A stretch of DNA of 64,000 nt from Streptomyces lydicus. Lineage in GTDB: Bacteria; Actinomycetota; Actinomycetes; Streptomycetales; Streptomycetaceae. The first letter of the stretch is position 1; every line of letters starts with the position of its first letter. The stretch lies in the NCBI RefSeq assembly GCF_000717345.1, contig NZ_JNZA01000032.1, forward strand, positions 39,417 to 103,416. Reading direction: 5' to 3'. The notes beneath the pieces were generated by a model. That model was given only the letters and a program-made list of their open reading frames with translations, was not told the origin of the DNA and made no database searches. Shown in pieces: positions 42,691 through 51,384 of this stretch. The position numbers were made by a program, and so were the translations under genes.

Positions 42691-43497
42691 GGTCAGACCG
42701 CGGGAGGCGGCCAGCGCGACGGCGGCGCGCCGGGGCTCGGGGATGTCCAGGAACACCTCGTCTTCCGGGTCCACACAGGCCGTCAGGGCGTCGAAGAGCG
42801 CCTCGGCGGCCTGCGGGCTGTCGGCGAAGAGCGGACCGATGCGGTGGCCCGTACGGGCCGGGCGGATCACCCCGTAGCCGGCGATCGCGCCGTCGCGGAG
42901 GTAGACGCGGGCGGTGTGGCCGGGGGCGGTGACCCAGCGGGTGACGAATCCGCGCCGGCCTGCGGGGAAGCACAGGCGGTCGTAGGCGGCGAGCGCGTCG
43001 AGGTGGGTGCCGGCCACCGGGACGACCTCCGGCCGCGGGGTGTCGCCGCCGGTGGGGCGACCGCCGTAGCGGGCGGTGTCGTAGGCGGGGGTGAACCCGG
43101 CGCGCCGGTAGGTGGCTTGCTGGGCGGGTACGGCGTCCAGGCCGACGGTGCGCACGCCCGCGTGCGGGAAGGCCGCCCGCCAGGTGGCGAGGCCCAGGCC
43201 CTGTCCCCGGTGGTCGGGGTGGACGAGGTAGTAGCCGAGGAAGGCGTAGGCGTCGGAGTAGTTGACGACGGAGACCGCGGAGACCGGGTGGCCGGCGCGG
43301 CGGCCGAGGAAGAAGCCCGCCGGGTCGGTGGGGTGGAAGCAGTCGGTGTCGCCGCGGCCGGGGTTCCATTCCTCGTCGGCGGCCCACCGGGCCACCTGGT
43401 GCCAGTCCTGTGGTGAGGCCGTGGTGACGGTGAGGGGGTCGGCCGCGGAGGTGTGCCGGGGCGCGTCCGGGCGGGCGTCGTCGCTGGGGGGAGGCAT
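42667..43497 (-). CDS. GNAT acetyltransferase, probably truncated at the C terminus
   Basis: A 276-residue two-part GNAT protein. The first domain has the acetyl-CoA loop in YLVHPDHRGQGLGLATW; the second is the companion domain typical of this family (GYGVIRPARTGHRIGPLFAD). Relatives I know continue after the SRGLTPV region with about 25 more residues that begin with an FETARMY-like motif. Here the chain ends almost at once (ARAPP) inside a repeat-like sequence. The N-terminal domain is intact, so activity may remain. The start ATG at 43497 lacks a strong ribosome site. Confidence 0.8.
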   Translation of the reverse strand: MPPPSDDARPDAPRHTSAADPLTVTTASPQDWHQVARWAADEEWNPGRGDTDCFHPTDPAGFFLGRRAGHPVSAVSVVNYSDAYAFLGYYLVHPDHRGQGLGLATWRAAFPHAGVRTVGLDAVPAQQATYRRAGFTPAYDTARYGGRPTGGDTPRPEVVPVAGTHLDALAAYDRLCFPAGRRGFVTRWVTAPGHTARVYLRDGAIAGYGVIRPARTGHRIGPLFADSPQAAEALFDALTACVDPEDEVFLDIPEPRRAAVALAASRGLTPVARAPP

Positions 43498-43598
43498 GCC
43501 GGTGGTCGTCCCTTCTGTTGGGGGGCAGGGGGCGTACGGTGCGGGTCCTGGTGGTGCGGGGCGGGGCGGCGCGGGGCCGCCCGTCCGTGGCCGGGTTT

Positions 43599-45137
43599 CT
43601 AGATCAGGTCCATGGCGGCGACCTCGTCGGGGCGGCCGTAGCTGACCGGTCCCTGGAAGCGCCTCCGGGCGGTGGCGAACCACCAGACGGTGGCGATGAT
43701 CAGCACCACGGCCAGGGCGATCGGCGCGTAGTTGAACGAGTCGGAGGTGATCGGGGATGCCTGGGGCAGCATGAACAGCACGTTGCTGACCAGGATCCAG
43801 GCCACCGCGACGGCCGCGACGGGCCGGCCGTAGCGGCCGAGGTTCCACGGCCCGGCCTGGAAGTCGTCGAGCCGCAGCCGCAGGAAGATCGGCACGGCGT
43901 AGGCCAGGAACAGCCCGACGACGTTGACGCTCACCACCGCGGTGAACGCGGTGTGCGACCACCAGCCGGGCAGCACCAGCACCAGCGGGCAGGCCGCCGC
44001 GAGCCAGACGGCCTTGACGGGGGTGCGGGTACGCGCGGAAACGGAATGCCACCAACGGGAGCCGGGCATCGCGCCGTCGCGGGAGAAGGCGAAGATCTGC
44101 CGGGTATTGCTGGTCATGTTGGCGAGGCCGCAGAAGAGCATGGCGCCGATAACGATCAGCAGCAGGAACTGCGCGGTGCCGGGGCCGAGCGCGTCGATGA
44201 GAATCTGCACCGGCGGTGCCTCGGCGCTCGCGGCGTGCCCGTAGTCACGGATCGCGTACACCAGCGCGAGCATCAGGATGAGTCCGGTGATCGCGGAGCA
44301 GGTGATGGCCCGCATGATGCCCCTGGGCGCATTGACCGTTGCCTTCACCGTTTCTTCGGACATGTGGAAACTGCCGTCGAAACCGGTGAACGTCCAGCTG
44401 GTGACGAGCAGGCCGAGCATTCCGCCGTACACCGCACTGGTGAAGCCGGTGTTGTTGACGAAGTGGGTGGCGAAAGAGGGTGATTGGTGATGGTCGGGTA
44501 TGAACGTGAGCGCACCGACGATCACCACCATGCCGATCAGCAGCCACCACACGGAAATGCGGTTCACCAGCGCGACCAGCCGCACGGTATAGGTGTTGGC
44601 CAGCGCCTGGAGCAGGAGGATGACCGCGGTGATGCCGACGGTCTGCTGCGGGGTCGGCTCGTAGGACGGCCACTGCATCGCGAGGAACGCCTGGATGAAG
44701 GTGGCGGCCGCGAAGTTGGTGGCCGCGGTGCCGCCGACCTGGCCGACGAAGTTCAGCCAGCCCGTGTACCAGGACCAGGCGCCCTGGTGCCGCTTGGCCA
44801 GCTTGCCGGCGGAGAAGTAGAGCGCGCCGCTGGTCGGGTAGGCGGAGGCGATCTCGCCCATCGCGGCACCGACGAACAGCACCATGACCGAGACACCGAC
44901 CCAGCCGAGGACCAGGATCCGCGGGCCGCCGGCGTTCATCCCGAACCCGAACGAGGAGAAGATGCCGGAGATGATGTTGATGATGGTGAAAGAGATGGCG
45001 AAGTTGTCGAACGCGCGGAATCTGCGGGTGAGTTTCCGCGGGTATCCCATGGCATGCAGCGTGGCATCGTCGTCGAGGGTGACGGGATCTGCCGGGTGGG
45101 GGGATTTCGAGCGAGTGAGAGACGTGCGCTCGGACAC
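43599..45137 (-). CDS. APC-superfamily amino-acid permease
   Basis: A 512-residue transporter with 12 predicted spans. It has the amino-acid/GABA permease look: RKLTRRFRAFDNFAISFTII before span 1, GWVGVSVMVLFVGAAMGEIASAYPTSGALYF, and a late FSRDGAMPGSRWW loop. It probably imports an amino acid or amine with protons. The GTG at 45137 has AAAGG eight bases upstream and avoids the unlikely N-terminal extension of the longest frame. The neighbour upstream is a TPR-like protein on the same strand; a functional tie is not evident. Confidence 0.92.
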   Translation of the reverse strand: MSERTSLTRSKSPHPADPVTLDDDATLHAMGYPRKLTRRFRAFDNFAISFTIINIISGIFSSFGFGMNAGGPRILVLGWVGVSVMVLFVGAAMGEIASAYPTSGALYFSAGKLAKRHQGAWSWYTGWLNFVGQVGGTAATNFAAATFIQAFLAMQWPSYEPTPQQTVGITAVILLLQALANTYTVRLVALVNRISVWWLLIGMVVIVGALTFIPDHHQSPSFATHFVNNTGFTSAVYGGMLGLLVTSWTFTGFDGSFHMSEETVKATVNAPRGIMRAITCSAITGLILMLALVYAIRDYGHAASAEAPPVQILIDALGPGTAQFLLLIVIGAMLFCGLANMTSNTRQIFAFSRDGAMPGSRWWHSVSARTRTPVKAVWLAAACPLVLVLPGWWSHTAFTAVVSVNVVGLFLAYAVPIFLRLRLDDFQAGPWNLGRYGRPVAAVAVAWILVSNVLFMLPQASPITSDSFNYAPIALAVVLIIATVWWFATARRRFQGPVSYGRPDEVAAMDLI

Positions 45138-45254
45138 AACCGCAACCTTTCTGGGGGCACAGGGGGGAAATGGCGGATCGGGTTGAGCGTTCGGAGGCGG
45201 AGCGGATGCGGAGAATCCGTGAGCCGCTTTCACATTCTTTTGTGCGACGCGAAT

Positions 45255-46211
45255 TCAGGACCCGTGCGGCACGGGCAGCCCGCAGGAGCGTCTGGCTCTG
45301 CTCAATTGTTCGGCGGGATCTCCGAACGCACTCCACGGCATCCGCGCGGCAAAGGGGCCCATGGCGGTGAAGACTTCCCGGGCCTCGAATTCACGTTTCG
45401 CCATGAACAGCGCATGCGCCAGATACGACAGGTCCAGCACCGGTGTGAAGCGGTAATCGGCCACCCGCGGGAACCAGTTGCGGTGGATGCTCGTCGCGGT
45501 GGTGATCCACTGGGGTTGCTCCCATGTGCGGTCGGCGAGCAGGGCGGTGGGGTCATAGTCCTCGACCAGCGCCACCAGCGGCAGCAGCCGCAGCGGGGAG
45601 GTGGCCGGCGCCCGCTGGCTGAGGAAGGCGGCGACGTCCCAGCTCGCGCTGGAGGAGCCGCCGTAGCGGGTGAAGAAGTACGACAGGAAGCGGTGGTGCG
45701 CCTCGCGGTGCCAGGCGTCGAGCCGGAGGATGTGCGCGAAGAGGTACCAGGGGCCGGCCGGTGCGGTCAGCAGGCCCTGCGGCGCGGGGTCCCGGGGGCG
45801 GTCGAGGCGGGTCAGCGCCAGTTGGGCCACCCACGGCGTGGGGTCCTCGGGAAGTTCCTTCGCGGCCCGGTCGCAGGCGGACCGCGCTATCCGGGCCAGC
45901 GCGCCCTGCCGCCGGTCGCCGGCGTCGGCCATCCGCAGCGCCCGCAGCATGGCCACCCGCGCCCAGAGCAGCGCGGCCTCCGCGCCGGGTTCCTCGGCCA
46001 GCCAGCGCTCGGCCAGGTCCGAGTCGGCCGCCACGGACGCGAGGACGAGCGAGCGGTGGGCCCGTACCTCGAAGTCGTCCCGGGTCTCCTTGAGCACCTC
46101 GTGGGCGCTCAGGTAGCGGCCGGCCCGGACGTCCATGCACGCTCGCGCCAGCGCCCGGTCATCGGCCGCCGGACTCCACACGTACTGCCCCTCGAAAGAG
46201 CCGGCCGCCAT
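45255..46211 (-). CDS. helical-repeat (TPR-like) hypothetical protein
   Basis: A 318-residue soluble protein I do not recognise by name. It is rich in alternating Ala/Leu/Arg helices in the TPR style (ALLWARVAMLRALRMADAGD, ARSACDRAAKELPEDPTPWV), with tryptophans at repeat ends, and matches the kind of actinomycete tetratricopeptide-like proteins of unknown role. No signal peptide or catalytic motif is seen. GGGAGGGACC precedes the ATG. It lies upstream of the permease (about 120 bp) and downstream of a gene-poor region. Confidence 0.75.
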   Translation of the reverse strand: MAAGSFEGQYVWSPAADDRALARACMDVRAGRYLSAHEVLKETRDDFEVRAHRSLVLASVAADSDLAERWLAEEPGAEAALLWARVAMLRALRMADAGDRRQGALARIARSACDRAAKELPEDPTPWVAQLALTRLDRPRDPAPQGLLTAPAGPWYLFAHILRLDAWHREAHHRFLSYFFTRYGGSSSASWDVAAFLSQRAPATSPLRLLPLVALVEDYDPTALLADRTWEQPQWITTATSIHRNWFPRVADYRFTPVLDLSYLAHALFMAKREFEAREVFTAMGPFAARMPWSAFGDPAEQLSRARRSCGLPVPHGS

Positions 46212-47119
46212 GGTCCCTCCCGGTCACGAAGGCGTCTTCCCCACACCGCATTCCAGCCGCACCGAATTCAGCTGAGTTGCCGCCCTCGGTCAAGTGGCAG
46301 CGGAGCACACCCTACTCATCATCAACTCCTTGCGAAAACAGTGGTCTGGAATATCTGGTTCCGCACCTTTTCGCCGCGATGAGATTGAAGAGGAAACAAC
46401 TTTTCGGCCGATCTCCCGAAGCCCCTCCCCTTTGCCTCTCCGGCAGTCACAGGACAACACGCGCCATTTATTTGGCATATTCACCGGCGCACGGGACCTC
46501 CACAACCGGACCTCACCGGTCGGCCACTCCCCCGTTTCTCCGCTCCCCGTACACCGCGGAGCTGATATCGGACGCCGGGAACGGCGGCGGCAGGCCCTCG
46601 ACCGGCGCGAGCGGCACCAGAGCATCACAGCATCGCCCTTGCGGTCCAGACCAGTTGGCCGGCGCCGGGGGTCCGGGCTCACCCAGCGACACTTTCCGGC
46701 CAAAACCAGTCGGTGGTTGTGCACTCGCGAACACCGGAAAGACTCTCCCCTGGGCGCCAACTGCCGCACTTCACGGGGCACTTGGCACGCCCCCAGCACG
46801 GAATCGGGTCAAGAGCAACCGAAATTAGCGGAAGCTACTTTCCGGAACCGCGCGATCACATGTAGCGTTCGACTCGACCGGAGGCCGTGACTTCGCACCA
46901 CGTCATGGCCGAGTACGGGCATGGGCGCGAGCGTTCTTACGGCACGGACGGAGCGGTTGCCCCCGATGGGCGCACCCGCATTACGAGTGCCTGTTCGCCC
47001 CCTACGCCCAGCACCGGACTGCGTCGCATCACCTGCGCAGCACCTCAGCACCCTTGAACGTCGAGCACCGCCATGTCTGTCCGTACACGCCTGCTTTGCA
47101 AGAGGAATGGGCCCAGATC
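46212..47119. other. 908-bp gene-poor, AT-richer intergenic region
   Basis: No frame here shows Streptomyces codon bias or a recognisable domain; several short frames on both strands look like chance. It separates a TPR-like gene from the winged-helix regulator. A weak promoter-like pair, TTCCGG at 46840-46845 and TAGCGT at 46863-46868 (17-bp spacing), points right. CACTTGG at 46779-46785 recurs in the hypX/precursor intergenic region. Confidence 0.45.
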
Positions 47120-47665
47120 ATGTTTATGAACTCCTCGACGACCCCGCTTGCGTTGCGACCGGAAGCCGACTTCGGCCGCACGGTGACAGCCGGGCCCGGC
47201 GAAGGGCCACCGCTGGCGGTCGACCGGCTCCCCGACGGCACGTGGCAACTGACCCTGCACGACCTGGAACCGGTATCGGTGCACCGGCTGCCCTCGGACG
47301 AGGTCCACATCATCCTGGCGCCGCCGCGGGAGGATCCGGCACACCCCGACGGGCCCGCGGCTCCGGCCGCCCCGCCCCGGCCGGAGCCGATCCAGATCGA
47401 CACCGCGGCCCGGACCGTCTCCATCCAGGGCCGCCAACTCAGCCTGCCACGGCTGGAATTCGATCTGCTGGCCCACCTCGTGCTGCACCCCCAGCGGGCC
47501 TTCACCCGGGAACAGCTGATGGCCGCGGTCTGGCCCAGCTGCCAGTCCAGCACCCGTACCGTCGACGTCCACATCGCGCGGCTGCGCCGCCGCCTGGGGC
47601 CCGGCCTGCGCGACTCCATCAGCACGGTGTTCGGCATCGGCTACAAGTACCTGCCCGCCCTGTAA
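47120..47665 (+). CDS. winged-helix (OmpR/PhoB C-terminal type) regulator without receiver domain
   Basis: A 181-residue protein. Residues 1-85 are a short domain with no receiver motifs, ending in a Pro/Ala linker; residues 95-181 are an OmpR-type winged helix (a LPRLEFDLLAHLVLHPQRAFTREQ stretch, then a TVDVHIARLRRRLG recognition helix and FGIGYKYLP wing). Lacking a phospho-acceptor, it is probably controlled by ligand or level. Start: ATG at 47120; 47126 and 47054 are alternatives. It converges on hypX and is the likely regulator of the peptide locus; CACTTGG copies upstream of it and of the precursor may be its sites. Confidence 0.8.
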   Translation: MFMNSSTTPLALRPEADFGRTVTAGPGEGPPLAVDRLPDGTWQLTLHDLEPVSVHRLPSDEVHIILAPPREDPAHPDGPAAPAAPPRPEPIQIDTAARTVSIQGRQLSLPRLEFDLLAHLVLHPQRAFTREQLMAAVWPSCQSSTRTVDVHIARLRRRLGPGLRDSISTVFGIGYKYLPAL

Positions 47666-47762
47666 CCGGCGGACGGTTGACGCGCGGGCACGGCGGCCGG
47701 GGGAAGCCGGCGACCGGGCCCGCGGAAGCGACGGACGCGGCAGTCCGGCGGCGGGGGACGCC

Positions 47763-49472
47763 TCACACCCCGGCCGCCCCGGGGTTGAGGTGCGCCGGGG
47801 TGCCGGCGGCGGGTTCCTTGCGCACGAAGGCCCGCCGCAGGGCGTGGTAGGGGTGGTCCGGGTCGAAGAAGATCTCGCGCATACGGGCCAGTTCGTGCTC
47901 CCGGTAAGCGGCGAGCGGCCGCTCCGCCTCGTCCTGCTCCCGCCCGGCCTTCTTCGTGGCGATCCGGGCGTGGACGGCCGGTGAGGACGCCAGCCGCACG
48001 GCCAGGTGCGCGGTCTGCGGACCGAATTCCTGCGGATCGCAGTCGACGATGCGGTCCACGAGCCCGAGCCGCTGGCCGGCCGCCGCGGTGAGCGGCAGGG
48101 CGCGCCGGGTGAGCTGCTCGGCGACCTCGGGGCCGGCCCGCCCGGGCAGGGTGTACGTCCAGTACTCCGAGCCGTACAGCCCCATCAGCCGGTAGTGCGG
48201 GTTGAGCACCACGGCGGCGCGGCACCACACCTCGTCGGCGGCGAGCGCCAGCATCACCCCGCCGGCCGCGGCGTTGCCGCCGAGCGCGGCGACCACCAGC
48301 CGGTCCGTGGTGGTCAGGACGGCGTGTACGAGGTCGTCCATGGCGTTGATGTTGTCCCAGGACTCCGCGGCCGGGTCCGCGGCGGCCTCGATCACGTTCA
48401 GATGGATGCCGTTGGAGAAGAAGTCCCGGCGGCCGCCGAGGACCAGGACGGAGGTGGGCCGGGCGCAGGCGTGCCGGTAGGCGGCGAGCAGCCGGCGGCA
48501 GTGGTCGGTGCTCATCGCACCGCCGGGGAACGAGAACTCCAGGAATCCGGCCGGGCCCTCCTCGCGGTAGCGGATGTCGGCCCAGGTCCGGGGGGTGTCG
48601 GGGGCCTCGAGCGGGGCGGGCACCTCGGGGAGCGGGGGGAGGCGGTCGCCCAGCGCCAGGGTGGCGGGCAGTTTGACGGGGCGGGGCTCCCCCGGGCGGC
48701 GTGCGGGCCGGAGTTCGGGGATCCACACCGCGCCGTCGGCCGTCGCCCGGCAGACCGCGCCGCACCGGGTGGCGAGCAGGTCCCCCGGCCGGCCGGTCAG
48801 GGTGTCCTCGGGGTGACCGCCGTGCAGGAACCAGGTGCCGCCGAGGAGTTCGTCCCGGACGCCGGGCTGGGAGTCGGCGGCGCGCAGCTTGCTCAGGACG
48901 GTGCCGGTGGGGTCGCGCTGCCAGTCGATCCGGCGCAGGTCCTGACGCAGGGGCGGCCGGGGGCGGCCGGTTCTGGCGGTGGCCGGCAGGGTGTCCTGCG
49001 GTTGCGGGCGGTGGGTACCGGACGCGACCCGGTCGACGGCCGTCAGGACCGCCTCGACGGCGGCGTCGGCGATCTCGTTGCGGTAGAGGTCGCTCTTGCC
49101 GACCTCGGGGACGGCGCACTCGGCGGTGGCCCAGATGTCGCCGGCGTCCATCTCGTCGTTGGCCTGGAAGACGGTGACGCCCCACCGGTCCGCGCCCAGG
49201 TGCACCGCCCAGTCCACCGAGGAGGGGCCGCGGTCGCCGACCGGGCCGGGGTGCACGATCAGGCAGGTGTACGCCGACCACACCTCGCGGGGTACCGCCG
49301 TCTTGAGCATCGGCGCCACGACGAGCTCGGGGTCATGACGGCGGACGACCTCCGGCAGCGGCGTCTCCCGCGTCACCAGCTCGACGTTCACCTGGTGCCC
49401 GCCGTCGCAGAGTTCGGCGTGGACGCGCTGCGTCAGGCTGTTGAACGCGCCGGCGATGAGCAGAATGCGCAC
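47763..49472 (-). CDS. hypX: HypX-like formyltransferase/enoyl-CoA hydratase fusion protein
   Basis: A 569-residue two-domain protein with full HypX architecture. Residues 1-230 are a formyltransferase fold: VHPGPVGDRGPSSVDWAV (His74) and DEMDAGDIW (Asp109/Asp112). Residues about 290-520 are a crotonase fold with SNGIHLNVIEAA, SWDNINAMDDLV, GGNAAAGGVMLALAAD and LNPHYRLMGLYGSEYWTY. HypX takes formyl from 10-formyl-tetrahydrofolate through formyl-CoA to CO for NiFe-hydrogenase assembly; no hydrogenase gene is near. GGAGGAG lies six bases before the GTG at 49472. It is divergent from a repeat-bearing peptide gene and may act on it or supply a one-carbon group. Confidence 0.88.
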   Translation of the reverse strand: MRILLIAGAFNSLTQRVHAELCDGGHQVNVELVTRETPLPEVVRRHDPELVVAPMLKTAVPREVWSAYTCLIVHPGPVGDRGPSSVDWAVHLGADRWGVTVFQANDEMDAGDIWATAECAVPEVGKSDLYRNEIADAAVEAVLTAVDRVASGTHRPQPQDTLPATARTGRPRPPLRQDLRRIDWQRDPTGTVLSKLRAADSQPGVRDELLGGTWFLHGGHPEDTLTGRPGDLLATRCGAVCRATADGAVWIPELRPARRPGEPRPVKLPATLALGDRLPPLPEVPAPLEAPDTPRTWADIRYREEGPAGFLEFSFPGGAMSTDHCRRLLAAYRHACARPTSVLVLGGRRDFFSNGIHLNVIEAAADPAAESWDNINAMDDLVHAVLTTTDRLVVAALGGNAAAGGVMLALAADEVWCRAAVVLNPHYRLMGLYGSEYWTYTLPGRAGPEVAEQLTRRALPLTAAAGQRLGLVDRIVDCDPQEFGPQTAHLAVRLASSPAVHARIATKKAGREQDEAERPLAAYREHELARMREIFFDPDHPYHALRRAFVRKEPAAGTPAHLNPGAAGV

Positions 49473-49633
49473 AGCGGACTCCTCCGGGGCTGGGCGGTGG
49501 CCGATGCCCGTGAGCGTTCCCCGGGCGGGCCGGGCGGCCCCGGAGTCGCCCGGCAGGTCACCCGGCCGGCCGCCGCCGTACGGCCCAAGGCACCGGGTCC
49601 GCACCGGCGCGCACGCCAGGAACTGACGGCGCG

Positions 49634-49684
49634 TCACTTGGTTCCGCCGTTGATCATCTCGACGGGATCCCGCCAAAGTTGGCG
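49634..49684. promoter_or_regulatory. candidate operator elements upstream of hypX
   Basis: TCACTTGGT at 49634-49642 recurs exactly at 49731-49739 in the precursor promoter, and CGCCAA/TTGGCG arms at 49671-49684 form a 14-bp palindrome around AG. Direct repeats of this kind suit OmpR-type winged-helix proteins such as the one encoded at 47120. The assignment is positional inference. Confidence 0.4.
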
Positions 49685-49723
49685 CGCCGGGCCCACTTCA
49701 CCCCGCACCGGCATTGCCTTTCA

Positions 49724-49753
49724 TTGACATTCACTTGGTCATACTTTTACCTT
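49724..49753 (+). promoter_or_regulatory. candidate promoter of the repeat-peptide operon
   Basis: A consensus TTGACA at 49724-49729 and TACCTT at 49748-49753 are separated by 18 bp in a locally AT-rich stretch. It points at the 51-residue peptide gene with a leader of about 65 nt. The spacer contains TCACTTGGT, a copy of the upstream direct repeat, so a regulator bound there could block or assist polymerase. Confidence 0.6.
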
Positions 49754-49823
49754 CATGGTGCGGCATCGGCGCAGGTCAGCGTCGTGTGCCCGGCATCTTT
49801 CCGCACTCTTCCCGGAGGTCCCG

Positions 49824-49979
49824 ATGGAGCAGCTCATCAAGAAGATGGCCCAGGACACCGTCTGGCAGAACTGGCTCGCCGCCAACTCCGCACAGCAGGC
49901 CGCGAAGAACGGCTGCATCAGCGCGGCACCCAAGGCCGGTTGCATCAGCGCCGCGCCGAAGGCCGGCTGCATCTCCTGA
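49824..49979 (+). CDS. 51-residue putative RiPP precursor with GCISAAPKA tandem repeats
   Basis: A small peptide: leader-like residues 1-29 (MEQLIKKMAQDTVWQNWLAA and an Ala/Gln-rich stretch, helical and without signal peptide), then residues 30-51 made of GCISAAPKA twice plus a terminal GCIS. Three Cys, three Ser and two Lys recur with nine-residue spacing, as in multi-core RiPP precursors. GGAGG lies seven bases before the ATG, and a near-consensus promoter lies upstream. Downstream on the same strand are a PaaK-like ligase, a WH-motif protein and an MFS exporter; hypX is divergent. No known RiPP class is matched. It could instead be a structural or metal-binding peptide. Confidence 0.8.
   Translation: MEQLIKKMAQDTVWQNWLAANSAQQAAKNGCISAAPKAGCISAAPKAGCIS
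49911..49976 (+). repeat. 27-bp tandem coding repeat, 2.4 copies
   Basis: Units at 49911-49937, 49938-49964 and a partial 49965-49976 encode GCISAAPKA, GCISAAPKA and GCIS. The two full units differ only at several third positions, so the peptide is conserved exactly while DNA has drifted: a sign of selection on the repeat peptide. Confidence 0.85.
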
Positions 49980-50015
49980 AGCCCGGTACCCGCCGAGTGA
50001 TCCGGGGGCGGGCGA

Positions 50016-50038
50016 CGGCGGCGCTTCCCCGGCCGCCG
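50016..50038 (+). terminator. hairpin between the precursor and ligase genes
   Basis: CGGCGGC at 50016-50022 pairs perfectly with GCCGCCG at 50032-50038 around a nine-base loop, 37 bp after the peptide stop. Outer GGGCGGG/CCGCCC stretches extend it. It may terminate most transcripts and so raise precursor over enzyme expression. Confidence 0.5.
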
Positions 50039-50114
50039 ACCACCGCCCACCCCCGGGCACCCCGCCCCGCACCGCCCCCACGGGCGCCGTTCTCCGAGCC
50101 CTGACGAGGAATCC

Positions 50115-51350
50115 ATGGATGGTCAGCCGACCGCCGAGGTCATCGAGCAGCTGCGCGACATACCGCTCTACCGCGAGTCGCTCGCGCAGGGGTACTTCCC
50201 CGTACTGGACAAGCCGGAGATCGCCCGCGGCTTCCCCGAGAACTGGATGACGCCCCGGCTGTCCGCCGCGCTGGCGGCGGGCGAGGCGGAGTACGTCCTG
50301 TCCACCGGCACCAACCACGCCCGGATGCAGCTCATCCGCCCGCCGTACTTCCTGCTGCACTCCTACTACCGGCTGTGGCGCACCCACCCCGACATCTCCG
50401 GCACCTGGGAGTCCGGCTGCCGGCGGGTCTCGCTGACCACGGTGCTGGCGACGGAACATGTCGCACGGGTCAACGCGGCCCGCAGCGGAGTGCCGCCGCA
50501 GGCGGTGCCCACCCTCGACGACCGGTGGCTCGACGACCGCACCTGCTATCTCAACCTCCGGCTCGACCCGGCGCTGTGGGAGCGCGACGAGGTCGTACGG
50601 ATGCTCCGGGAGATCGAGGCCGCCCGCCGGACCCACCGACGCGGCGAGTACCACCTCGACTGCTCCGGCTACCACCTGGCGCACCTGGTGCGGAAGGTCG
50701 GCGAAGAAGGACTGTGGGATGAGTTCCCGCCGCCCGCCAGCATCATCCACGCCTACGAATACACCCCGGTGAACGTCCGGCGCTTCCTGCGGCAGCATTT
50801 CGACTGCCCGCTGATCGACCTGTTCGGCAGCACCGAGCTCGGCTATCTCTACTACAGCGACCGCCGCGGCACCTATTGGCCGCACCTGGACGACATGAGC
50901 GTCGAACTCCACCCGGTCGCCCCCGGGAGCACGATCTTCGAGCTCATCGTCTCCAGCGTGCGCAACCCGTACATGCCGCTGATCCGCTACCGCTCCGGTG
51001 ACTGCGTACGCACCCAGGACGGGACGCCGGATCCCTCGAAGATCACCCAATTCTGCGGCCGGCAGAAGGAGTTGCTGAGCACGCCGCACGGGCCGGTGGC
51101 GCAGGGCGATCTCGACCGGTGCATCGGCGAGGCCACCGCACGCGTCTTCCTGCACCAATTGCGGCTCGCGGGCCCGGCCGAGGCGCGGCTGGCGTACACG
51201 ACATTCGACGGCGCACCCCTCGACGCGACCGAGTGCGCGGCGCTGGAGCACGGCGTCGGTGAACTGACCGGCCGGCACTGCCGGCTGGAGCACCGTGCGC
51301 ACCTCCCCATCGGGCCGTCCGGGAAGTACGCCTGGCTCGCCGCCGCCTGA
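50115..51350 (+). CDS. PaaK/coenzyme F390 synthetase-like adenylate-forming enzyme
   Basis: A 411-residue ANL-superfamily protein related to phenylacetate-CoA ligase and F390 synthetase. The ATP loop is divergent (LSTGTNHAR at 62-70 instead of SSGTTGKP), while FGSTELG (237-243), IRYRSGDCV and the C-terminal catalytic-type Lys404 in GPSGKYAW are kept. It should activate a carboxylate as an acyl-adenylate; no carrier-protein domain is attached. Candidate substrates are the precursor carboxyl terminus or a small acid to be attached to it. GAGGAAT precedes the ATG. It is the first enzyme gene after the repeat peptide. Confidence 0.82.
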   Translation: MDGQPTAEVIEQLRDIPLYRESLAQGYFPVLDKPEIARGFPENWMTPRLSAALAAGEAEYVLSTGTNHARMQLIRPPYFLLHSYYRLWRTHPDISGTWESGCRRVSLTTVLATEHVARVNAARSGVPPQAVPTLDDRWLDDRTCYLNLRLDPALWERDEVVRMLREIEAARRTHRRGEYHLDCSGYHLAHLVRKVGEEGLWDEFPPPASIIHAYEYTPVNVRRFLRQHFDCPLIDLFGSTELGYLYYSDRRGTYWPHLDDMSVELHPVAPGSTIFELIVSSVRNPYMPLIRYRSGDCVRTQDGTPDPSKITQFCGRQKELLSTPHGPVAQGDLDRCIGEATARVFLHQLRLAGPAEARLAYTTFDGAPLDATECAALEHGVGELTGRHCRLEHRAHLPIGPSGKYAWLAAA

Positions 51351-51384
51351 CCCCGCCCACCCCGCCCACCTGCACAGGAGCGCC

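Noticed and set aside
46294..46890. A 198-aa plus-strand frame in the intergenic region
   Set aside because: No GC bias at third positions, no ribosome site and no domain; likely chance.
47763..49472. Part of a hydrogenase maturation operon
   Set aside because: No hydrogenase subunit or other hyp gene lies within the window.
49911..49976. CRISPR-like or satellite repeat
   Set aside because: The 27-bp repeats are in frame, lack spacers and differ at third codon positions; they are coding.
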